From the NCBI GenBank assembly GCA_002726865.1, contig PBSW01000073.1, positions 1-8,971 on the forward strand: a DNA stretch of 8,971 nucleotides, read 5' to 3'. The DNA comes from Candidatus Bathyarchaeota archaeon. GTDB lineage: Archaea > Thermoproteota > Bathyarchaeia > TCS64. This document shows, piece by piece, positions 1 to 5,664 of this stretch. Position numbers and translations under genes: made by a program. The notes beneath the pieces were generated by a model. That model saw nothing but the letters and a program-made list of their open reading frames with translations, did no database searches and was not told the origin of the DNA. The first letter of the stretch is position 1. Each line of letters opens with the position of its first letter.

Positions 1-144
1 AAGATCGTTTCAAATATATTTAAAGATAAGAAAACCCCAGTTTATTCGCCTCTAGCCGGATTGCCAATCGGGAAAGCATTGGCTAAAGTGAAAAATGCAA
101 CTAGAGCTGGAACCCCCTTAAAATGTAAAGAGATAAAGAGATGA
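1..144 (+). CDS. C-terminal end of an unidentified protein (partial, runs off the left edge)
   Basis: The frame starting at base 1 is open for 47 codons and ends at TGA 142-144. The peptide is basic and ends in KCKEIKR, with a glycine- and alanine-rich stretch (SPLAGLPIGKALAKVKNATR) just before the end. I do not recognise the family. An open frame of this length can occur by chance, but the composition looks protein-like and no competing minus-strand gene is seen here. It would converge on the exonuclease gene that ends at 213, leaving about 68 bases between the two stop codons. Its start and most of its body lie outside the window. Confidence 0.4.
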   Translation, partial: KIVSNIFKDKKTPVYSPLAGLPIGKALAKVKNATRAGTPLKCKEIKR

Positions 145-212
145 CGAAGATGGCCCAATCATCAACGATTTAGTAAACCCAACCAAAATATTTTGTCTAG
201 TTTGAGACTCGA

Positions 213-788
213 TTAGATCAATTTACCCGGTTTTTCATACAGTTCAGGATATTGAATCAGCAAGAATAAAGTCCTCAATATGTCTGATTTATTATGTTCC
301 ATAATGGGAGTGAGTAACTCTCGGTCCATAGTCTGAAGATAGTTTTTCCAGAGAATCGGGCATTCTCTCCCCGTTATTCTGGGTAGTCCTAGATACATTT
401 CAGGTTCGGAAACAAGGTCATCCAGTTTTGGCCATTTCTGTCCCTTAGACTCAGCCATTATTCTCCAGGGTGAAAAAACATCAACAAACTCCTTCTCGAT
501 GCCCAGTTGAGCATGGAGGAAGCGTTTTTCAAAAGAACCATTGTATGCGTAGAAAGGGGCTTTTAGATTAATAACTATCTCTTTCAACTCATTGTAATAC
601 TCTGCTTTGTCTCTGCTTGTTCTCTGGATTATTTGTAGTTTATTGTCTTCTATGAACCCGAGAGTTACAATCTCATCTGATGCAGGATTAAGACCCGTGG
701 TCTCTATGTCTATCACTGAGCCTTCCCAGACGCCTACCAGCATGTCTATTTTTGCTGTTAATGTATCTTTGATACCTGTTATTTTCAT
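213..788 (-). CDS. DEDD-type 3'-5' exonuclease domain protein (RNase_H_2 / YprB-like)
   Basis: This 191-residue protein is probably a stand-alone ribonuclease H-fold 3'-5' exonuclease that acts on DNA or RNA with two metal ions. Exo I is clear at residues 25-32 (VIDIETTG; D27 and E29). Exo II reads AYNGSFEKRFL (residues 81-91), with Glu87 where many relatives have Asp. Exo III reads HNKSDI, with D169 and His165. The His-to-Asp spacing of four matches the Tyr-xxx-Asp layout of DEDDy/YprB-type enzymes rather than the five-residue DEDDh spacing. The length fits a single catalytic domain with no helicase or polymerase attached. The ATG at 786-788 is preceded by a TATA-like box about 25 bases upstream, so the transcript may be leaderless. 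It is divergent from the resolvase-like pair. The family is fairly certain; the substrate is unknown. Confidence 0.8.
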   Translation of the reverse strand: MKITGIKDTLTAKIDMLVGVWEGSVIDIETTGLNPASDEIVTLGFIEDNKLQIIQRTSRDKAEYYNELKEIVINLKAPFYAYNGSFEKRFLHAQLGIEKEFVDVFSPWRIMAESKGQKWPKLDDLVSEPEMYLGLPRITGRECPILWKNYLQTMDRELLTPIMEHNKSDILRTLFLLIQYPELYEKPGKLI

Positions 789-808
789 GGATAATGTTTA
801 GCCCGATC

Positions 809-816
809 ATATTTAG
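809..816 (-). promoter_or_regulatory. Probable archaeal TATA box for the exonuclease gene
   Basis: On the minus strand this reads CTAAATAT, centred about 25 bases before the ATG at 788. That is the spacing expected when transcription starts at or next to the start codon. No Shine-Dalgarno sequence is visible between box and ATG. Confidence 0.4.
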
Positions 817-979
817 AAATTATCAGGAAGCTGACCAGTCAGTCGTTTAATAGCTCACGTTTAATCCTGAGTGTCATCGCTTAGAGTTCGCTTAAATCGG
901 GTATTCACTAAAAAAGACAGTACACATACGTCTCCTAAATTTTACTATCACCCTCACCCCAAAAGAAGCGAAGAAACCG

Positions 980-987
980 TTATAGAA
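980..987 (+). promoter_or_regulatory. Probable archaeal TATA box for the endonuclease pair
   Basis: TTATAGAA lies about 28 bases before the GTG start at 1012 and about 20 bases before an ATG at 1004. No Shine-Dalgarno motif is seen before either codon, so a leaderless or near-leaderless transcript is likely. This is the best TATA-like stretch at the right distance. Another AT-rich stretch lies farther upstream, near 935-948. Confidence 0.4.
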
Positions 988-1005
988 GAATAACAACAAA
1001 AATAT

Positions 1006-1017
1006 GATCACGTGATC
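1006..1017. promoter_or_regulatory. Perfect 12-bp palindrome covering the endonuclease start codon
   Basis: GATCACGTGATC is self-complementary over all 12 bases and contains the GTG start codon (1012-1014). Its position at the expected transcription and translation start suits an operator for a dimeric repressor, possibly self-regulation. It could also be chance or a methyltransferase target (it holds two GATC sites and CACGTG). No second copy was found in the window. Confidence 0.35.
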
Positions 1018-1497
1018 CTGTTGAGCACCCAGAAAATTATCGATCGGCTTAAGAAATCCAACCTCTACGCTGAATGTCCATGTGGAGCTGAGCATAAACT
1101 ATCCGACCTACTACTTTTTGACGGAACCAAGCCATTTCCACCTGAAGTAGAAGAGGTTCAGGCGAAATACGAAGAAAAACTGCTAAAGCGAAATGCAAAA
1201 CTAGAAAAAAATAGGAAACTCACAACTGAGAAAGCTACCATCACAACACGGGCAGTCAATATAGGAAAAAACCTGGAAAAAATCCTACCCATTATGGAGG
1301 ACTTTAAATGGCAACTACCCGATTGCAGATTCCTCGGTGACCCTATAGACTTACTCACATTCAACGGATTATCCGAGAATAATATAGACTCCATCAGCTT
1401 CATCGAAGTCAAGAGCGGAAAAGCGAGGCTGAACAAGAGCCAGAAACTTGTCAAAGAGGCAGTCGAGGATAATCGGGTAAAGTACAGGGTGTTTTAA
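1012..1497 (+). CDS. Holliday-junction-resolvase-like endonuclease (Endonuc_Holl family), catalytic member of a tandem pair
   Basis: This 161-residue protein fits the family of predicted endonucleases distantly related to archaeal Holliday junction resolvases (PF10107/COG4741 type, PD-(D/E)XK fold). The order is a short cysteine-containing motif near the N-terminus (ECPCGAEHKLSDL, residues 21-33), a charged helical, probably coiled-coil stretch (about 43-75), then the nuclease core. The core keeps GDPIDLLTF (D113), FIEVKSGKARLN (E132 and K134), and a final helix and strand ending NRVKYRVF. These match the family's D...ExK active site. The start is GTG at 1012; an ATG at 1004 is out of frame and meets TGA after three codons. 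The TAA overlaps the next gene's ATG by one base (TAATG), so translation is probably coupled. Family assignment is firm; the physiological substrate is unknown. Confidence 0.8.
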   Translation: MILLSTQKIIDRLKKSNLYAECPCGAEHKLSDLLLFDGTKPFPPEVEEVQAKYEEKLLKRNAKLEKNRKLTTEKATITTRAVNIGKNLEKILPIMEDFKWQLPDCRFLGDPIDLLTFNGLSENNIDSISFIEVKSGKARLNKSQKLVKEAVEDNRVKYRVF

Positions 1498-2000
1498 TGG
1501 CATTTGAGGAGTTTCAAGAGTTTAGAAAGATACTGTGTGTCTGTCCTGATTGCGGAGAAATAGTTCGTCTCTCCGATTTGAAGTTGAAAACGAAAGTTGA
1601 GACTGAGAATACCTGGCTAGATTACTACGAGTACCGGGAAAGGCTTCTCAGCGGTAGGGAGGCTGAGTTTGACGCGGTTAAGGGTGATCTTCGTGAGGCT
1701 GCGAGGGCTGAGGGTCGACGGCAGGCTGAGATGGTGTTCAACAATGCGATTAAACAGGACTTCAGGAGAATGAAATTTGATCCGATCGACATTAAGCCTG
1801 TTCTGAATCCTGTGGATTTTCTTGTGTTCCAGGATATGAACAAGTCTGAGGAGATAACTGACCTTGTGTTCTTATCAAAAAAGCTGGAAAACCCGATGAT
1901 AAATAGATTACGGGAACAAGTAAGGGCATCTATTGAGAATAGTCACTATGAATGGCTTGTAGCAAGGATCGATAACGAAGGAAAAATAGAGTTCGAATAA
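1497..2000 (+). CDS. Divergent paralog of the preceding endonuclease, catalytic glutamate lost
   Basis: This 167-residue protein has the same layout as its upstream neighbour: a cysteine motif (CVCPDCGEIVRLSDL, residues 14-28, with C14, C16 and C19), a charged helical middle (about 45-90), then a core aligning with the resolvase-like domain. NPVDFLVF (D107) corresponds to GDPIDLLTF in the neighbour. The strand with the catalytic ExK reads LVFLSKK here, so Glu becomes Ser127 while Lys129 is kept. The last helix (LREQVRASIENS) and final strand (YEWLVARI) also align. It is therefore probably a non-catalytic or weakened member. The one-base TAATG junction and shared origin suggest the two products assemble, perhaps as a heterodimer with one active site; this is inference. 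The alignment was made by eye. Confidence 0.7.
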   Translation: MAFEEFQEFRKILCVCPDCGEIVRLSDLKLKTKVETENTWLDYYEYRERLLSGREAEFDAVKGDLREAARAEGRRQAEMVFNNAIKQDFRRMKFDPIDIKPVLNPVDFLVFQDMNKSEEITDLVFLSKKLENPMINRLREQVRASIENSHYEWLVARIDNEGKIEFE

Positions 2001-2018
2001 AGACTCTTTCGCATGAGT

Positions 2019-3200
2019 TTATCCTTTTCCTGTTTTGATATTATCTATGACTTCTTCCCAAATTTCAAAGAATTGTATTCGTGAAGTCTTTGGGTAAAGC
2101 GCTGAAAAAGGGATGCTCGGGCGTCTTTTGATTCCATCGTCAGGAATTTCAACTCCTGGAATTCTGTTTAATTGGTTCAGCAGGTTCATTCGCATTTCTA
2201 CATCCTGGTAGACTGGTCTATTTTTCAAGACTTGGAACTGAATTTCTATTCTTCCATATGTCCAGAGTCCAAAAAACCCGTACCAATTTTCCCCATGGAC
2301 GAGATTAAGTAAACCTTGACCGCTTTTAATTCCTTGCCCCCACCAAATATCTAGGAGCCTTTCTTTTCCCCAACTAAGAATGTCTTTTGCCGTATTGGCT
2401 GCTTCTTCTCCCTCTCGTTCTTTTAAAGCGGCTAAGAAAGATGGTTCGTCCCATTTCCTTTTTTTCTTCCTTGACTTTTTCTGCTGGATCTTAGAAGACT
2501 GCCCAAAGACTCTTGGTATCAGAGTTTTTTGTTGTTGTCCTACGTATTGTTTAATCTCAATTGCAAGGACTTCGGCAGGATTCATCTGTTCATTTAAAAA
2601 TTCGACTATTTGTTTTAGCTCAAATGGGATTTTATCTGCAATGAACAACATCCGAATTTTTCCTGTATTTAGATTGGTCGTGACTTTTTCCCAATAATCT
2701 TCGTACTCTAATTCAATCTGAAGATTGTCCATCAGTTCTTGGTCTGGATCGAGTCCTAGTTCTTCTAACCTTGTTTCATAATGTAACCTGATTTTATCAA
2801 TAGCCCAATATGAGACGGCATTGGCAGCATATTCTATCATTTGTCCGATTACTTCTCTTCTTATTCGGGTATCGCTACTTCTCTTGACTTCTACAAGTGT
2901 GGGTATTCCATCTTGATCTAGGAACAGATGGTCTAATGACCATCTACCTTGCGTTGTCTCCTTGTCGGGAATGCTAAATTCTCTCGAGATTAGAATCCAT
3001 TTACGAGGGTTTAGTTCGTCTATCTGATTCCCCGCTAGAAGATCGGGGTATGTCGCTAGGAGAGTTTGGAGCATGTCTTCTGAATCATATTCCTGTTGGT
3101 TCATCTCAACTAGCGTGCCATCTTTCTGTAGCACAAAAACTCCCGAACTCATCTTCAACATAAATTGAGAAGATAAAGTATATTGTACTTTCTGATTCAA
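2019..3200 (-). CDS. PD-(D/E)XK nuclease-fold protein with RecB-like motif and uncharacterised C-terminal domain
   Basis: I recall this as a type of conserved hypothetical protein found in bacteria and archaea. After an N-terminal part (EDMLQTLLATYPDLLAG, residues 41-57) comes a nuclease core: SLDHLFLD (D90), TLVEVKRSSD (E104 and K106), then REVIGQMIEYA (Q120, Y124), which resembles the extra Gln-Tyr motif of RecB-like nucleases. All catalytic positions appear intact. A basic linker (about 240-249, mostly Lys and Arg) leads to a C-terminal domain (about 250-393) of unknown role. The 393-residue form starts at TTG 3198-3200. ATG codons at 3159-3161 and 3150-3152 are at least as plausible, because relatives tend to begin near residue 17. 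It lies 52 bases downstream of the HhH-nuclease gene on the same strand, so an operon is possible, and it converges on the endonuclease pair with 18 bases between stops. Confidence 0.7.
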   Translation of the reverse strand: MNQKVQYTLSSQFMLKMSSGVFVLQKDGTLVEMNQQEYDSEDMLQTLLATYPDLLAGNQIDELNPRKWILISREFSIPDKETTQGRWSLDHLFLDQDGIPTLVEVKRSSDTRIRREVIGQMIEYAANAVSYWAIDKIRLHYETRLEELGLDPDQELMDNLQIELEYEDYWEKVTTNLNTGKIRMLFIADKIPFELKQIVEFLNEQMNPAEVLAIEIKQYVGQQQKTLIPRVFGQSSKIQQKKSRKKKRKWDEPSFLAALKEREGEEAANTAKDILSWGKERLLDIWWGQGIKSGQGLLNLVHGENWYGFFGLWTYGRIEIQFQVLKNRPVYQDVEMRMNLLNQLNRIPGVEIPDDGIKRRPSIPFSALYPKTSRIQFFEIWEEVIDNIKTGKG

Positions 3201-3252
3201 GCGCGCTTGTGATAAACGCTATATTCTCTCAACACATTTAGCAGTGGCTTTC

Positions 3253-4572
3253 TCAGGCTTCTATAGATTGAAGCTTGTACAAAAGTTCGGGAATATCTGT
3301 ACCTACATACAACTCATCGAAAATAGCGGGATAACGCATTTCCACACGGTCAACAAATCTCGAAGGCACAATCATTACAAGATAATAATCAGTTCCAAAA
3401 AGCTGTCTAAATGATCGCATTTTACTCGTGAATCGGATTTCCGATGGATCAGGTTTGTCACTATATGCTTGTACACAAATATTCCGTCCACCAATATTGA
3501 GAACACGCTCTTCGGGTAATCCCCAAATTCCATGAGGCTCAAGCAACACCGTTCTTCCCTTGATTTTACAATCGGGTAACACGAAATCAGGGCGATACGT
3601 TATACCCCCAGGCAAGTGAAATCTTAGAGATTCATACTGGAACATCAGCCTCGTCTTTTCAAGCTCCGCTCTCAGACTCTCTTCAAATGTGCTCATCTCA
3701 CGAGAGACAATATCGAATGTAACGGGAAGATTCCCTGTTTGCTCATGTAACTTGTTGAAGAACTCAAGATACCTCCGGAGTAGGTCAAGGCTCAGATTCT
3801 TTCCTCGTATCCACCGGCCAAGATAATAAAAAGGATAGGCGAAAACCCCGGGATCATCAGGAACTAAATCGCTACAAAACACAGTCAGATTTTCACGAAC
3901 CTCCTCCCGTCGCAACACGTCCATCCGCCAATCCAACCCATCATAGGGGCAGAGCCCTAAGCAACGAGCAACATCACTCGTATACGACGTCAAAGGGAGC
4001 TTCAGATCACCTAAGGAAAAATGACTGAATAATCCCAAATCCGGATAAGGCCGAGAACACCAGATAATATACAACCAAGCCTTCTCGACATGAATTCCAT
4101 TCATACGCATTACTTTTCCCGATATGTCGTCTACAACCTCTTGTGGCAAAGAAAAATGACGTACATAATCGAGAAAGTTTCCCATTCCACTATCCCTAAC
4201 ATACTCATTAACAGACACTAGGACCTCAGGAATATGGGCTCGTTCCGGGCCTAATTCATTGACAAATGGATAAGTCTCAAGAATCTCCTGGAAAACATCT
4301 GGATCAACTATAGAATAAAGGGTGTCCATACACACTTTATTATAATGAATCATTAACGCCCGCGCATTCTCAGCGCGCCCAATAAGATCTGTTTCAGTAA
4401 TGGATGAAACCAATAGAAAATAATGGGCAATATGTTCCCGAATTTCAGGAGCTATATTGAATGGATTGAACAACAATTTCTCGGATAATCGTGGGTCCCA
4501 CTCTAGATTCACTGCTTTTGAGTTAGAACTGATGAAATTCAGAAGAAGTTCAGAAACGTTCTCGAAAGACAT
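3253..4572 (-). CDS. Helix-hairpin-helix (DUF2400/AGOG-like) domain fused to a PD-(D/E)XK-like nuclease domain
   Basis: The 439-residue protein shows two regions. Residues about 30-260 resemble DUF2400, a relative of archaeal GO glycosylase: VEKAWLYIIWCSRPYPDLGL (162-181; compare the DUF2400 KRL..FLRWMVR...DLGLW pattern), LPLTSYTSDVARCLGLC (192-208; compare PLDVH...RLGL), and PDDPGVFAYPFYYLGR (238-253). Lys164 is retained, but the PLDVH aspartate and histidine are replaced by Thr195 and Tyr197. Residues about 295-435 look like a DUF559/Vsr-type nuclease: a Glu-rich helix (FEESLRAELEK), YRPDFVLPD (D329), VLLEPHG (E345, with His347 where Lys is expected), then FTSKMRSFRQLFG and YYLVMIVPS. The role may be recognition and cutting of damaged or modified DNA; this is inference. 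ATG is at 4570-4572, with no clear ribosome-binding site. Both domain calls rest on pattern memory, the HhH one more tentatively. Confidence 0.55.
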   Translation of the reverse strand: MSFENVSELLLNFISSNSKAVNLEWDPRLSEKLLFNPFNIAPEIREHIAHYFLLVSSITETDLIGRAENARALMIHYNKVCMDTLYSIVDPDVFQEILETYPFVNELGPERAHIPEVLVSVNEYVRDSGMGNFLDYVRHFSLPQEVVDDISGKVMRMNGIHVEKAWLYIIWCSRPYPDLGLFSHFSLGDLKLPLTSYTSDVARCLGLCPYDGLDWRMDVLRREEVRENLTVFCSDLVPDDPGVFAYPFYYLGRWIRGKNLSLDLLRRYLEFFNKLHEQTGNLPVTFDIVSREMSTFEESLRAELEKTRLMFQYESLRFHLPGGITYRPDFVLPDCKIKGRTVLLEPHGIWGLPEERVLNIGGRNICVQAYSDKPDPSEIRFTSKMRSFRQLFGTDYYLVMIVPSRFVDRVEMRYPAIFDELYVGTDIPELLYKLQSIEA

Positions 4573-4583
4573 CTAAACGTTTT

Positions 4584-4751
4584 ATGCTTGTTCTTAACTT
4601 AATCTTTAGGATTAGCCATGTCCGCGCGCGTTTTCCCTCATTGAGAGGGGTAAGTGGAGAAGAACTTGAAGTGATGCGGATGAATAAAGTTGTTCAACGA
4701 GGGGCCTTTGAGAAGAATCTCTTTTTAGTTAACACAAGTGAAGATGAATAA
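4584..4751 (+). CDS. Possible 55-residue small protein, unidentified
   Basis: An ATG-initiated frame of 55 codons begins 11 bases from the divergent start of the HhH-nuclease gene and ends at TAA 4749-4751. The C-terminal half (for example SGEELEVMRMNKVVQRGAFE) looks protein-like, while the first 20 residues do not. Internal GTG and ATG codons at 4671, 4674 and 4680 could begin a shorter product. It may be a gene remnant, a small real protein or chance. I recognise no family. Confidence 0.22.
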   Translation: MLVLNLIFRISHVRARFPSLRGVSGEELEVMRMNKVVQRGAFEKNLFLVNTSEDE

Positions 4752-4934
4752 GATCATTTCTCATATGTGCAAGATTGAGGCTTTCACCGATCCATAAATA
4801 CTGTAACGCCTATAAAACGGAATAAAAAAGGAAATTGTGGTAAAAAATTGGTCCTTATCGGTAAACCATAGATAAAACGAATTTTTGAATGTGTAAATCA
4901 AGTCCCTGAAACAGCAATATTGGCTGCCTTAACT
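4752..4934. other. AT-rich spacer with no recognisable gene
   Basis: Together with the doubtful small frame before it and the tRNA-like remnant after it, this makes a gene-poor stretch between 4573 and 4984. It has several A-runs and many stop codons in the frames checked. I see no CRISPR repeat, insertion-sequence end or complete structural RNA here, and no 5' half of a tRNA to go with the 3' remnant at 4935. Confidence 0.5.
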
Positions 4935-4957
4935 GGGGGAATCCCCCCGGGCCCGCC
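4935..4957 (+). pseudogene. Apparent 3' end of a tRNA gene (T-arm plus acceptor strand), damaged
   Basis: The bases read as a T-stem GGGGG, a shortened loop AAT, the complementary CCCCC, then CGGGCCC as the 3' acceptor strand, G as discriminator, and CC followed by T. Many archaeal tRNAs start with GGGCCCG and end with CGGGCCC-N-CCA, so the match is characteristic. The loop lacks about four bases (the TTCR of TTCRAAT), and no 5' acceptor, D-arm or anticodon arm is found upstream, so it cannot be a working tRNA. Such 3' fragments are typical att scars of elements that integrate into tRNA genes. A plain GC-rich hairpin is the alternative. Confidence 0.42.
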
Positions 4958-4984
4958 TATTTTAAACGCCAGATAAAGTGTGTG

Positions 4985-5533
4985 TTAAGGATCCGCCGCG
5001 CGTCTTCCATAAATTTTGGTCAAGATTTCATGAGTAGCTTGTCTGTTAGGCTTGAATATAGTTAACATAGCGCCCAGACTGTTTTTTGCATTAGGGCTTA
5101 GATCATCTCTCGAGACTGTATTATCCCATTTAACACGCCTAATGTTTGGCATATCTTCCAACAGTTTGGGTGTATGTTCATAATCGCCAGTTATTTTACC
5201 AACAACATATTTGCGTGATGATGAATCATAGGTTATCACATAATCATCTACTTTAACATCAAAAAGAAACTTTGAAACTTGATTAGAATGCCTACGGATT
5301 TGTGCTTCACTACCTCCGTAAAGCGTGATTGCACGTGCATGATTCAATATTTCTTCAGCATCTAAGAACTTACTTAAATTACCTAATTCAATGAAACCAA
5401 TAGCAACAAAGTTTTTTTCGATGAACTCATTAAAAAAACGGGATTTTCTCCCAGCACGGATCATCCACAATATTTCTGCCAATTCGTCATCGCCTAAACA
5501 ATTTTTTCGTTTGTTAAGAAGCTTTAGGCACAA
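4985..5533 (-). CDS. Stand-alone Mrr-type restriction protein N-terminal domain, probably truncated
   Basis: The 182-residue product matches the domain usually found at the front of Mrr-type restriction endonucleases. Hallmarks in order are WMIRAGRKS (23-31), FVAIGFIELGNLSKF (42-56), VDDYVITYD (95-103), YVVGKITGDYEH (109-120) and RRVKWDNTVSRDDLS (132-146). In full-length relatives a linker and an Mrr catalytic domain with a D...QxK active site follow. Here the frame stops after GRRAADP and nothing nuclease-like continues in the next 400 bases. It is either a remnant cut off near the tRNA-like scar 27 bases beyond the stop codon, or a stand-alone sensor domain. The frame begins at TTG 5531-5533 directly after an in-frame TAA; ATG 5462-5464 (residue 24) is likely the better start because relatives begin near WMIRAG. 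Confidence 0.65.
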   Translation of the reverse strand: MCLKLLNKRKNCLGDDELAEILWMIRAGRKSRFFNEFIEKNFVAIGFIELGNLSKFLDAEEILNHARAITLYGGSEAQIRRHSNQVSKFLFDVKVDDYVITYDSSSRKYVVGKITGDYEHTPKLLEDMPNIRRVKWDNTVSRDDLSPNAKNSLGAMLTIFKPNRQATHEILTKIYGRRAADP

Positions 5534-5563
5534 TTAATTATGTGCTATGATTTCATAAGAGTT

Positions 5564-5634
5564 CATTTAAAAAATCGAGCCCGCTTCAAGTTTTATTAAT
5601 CCTAATTTTTCCTATATCATTTTTTAAATCGAGA
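5564..5634. repeat. Imperfect direct repeat of TATA-like elements in the divergent intergenic region
   Basis: Two 16-base units, at 5564-5579 and 5619-5634, match at 13 positions and both end in AAATCGAG. The first lies on the Mrr-domain side and the second on the PLP-enzyme side of a 131-bp divergent spacer. They may be TATA/BRE elements or operator half-copies. The AT-rich content makes chance similarity possible. Confidence 0.3.
5619..5630 (+). promoter_or_regulatory. Probable TATA region for the class V PLP enzyme gene
   Basis: An AT-rich box (ATTTTTTAAATC) ends 34 bases before the TTG start at 5665, which allows a short untranslated leader. No convincing Shine-Dalgarno sequence precedes the TTG. 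Confidence 0.35.
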
Positions 5635-5664
5635 GGTTGCCCTTTTTCTAAGAGTTTAATTACA

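Noticed and set aside
607..801. Plus-strand frame opposite the exonuclease gene
   Set aside because: It is antisense to the clear DEDD exonuclease motifs and has no family features of its own.
4919..4934. Anticodon arm of a tRNA just before the T-arm remnant
   Set aside because: The sequence does not fold into a standard anticodon stem-loop with T33 and a purine at position 37, so only the 3' end is claimed.
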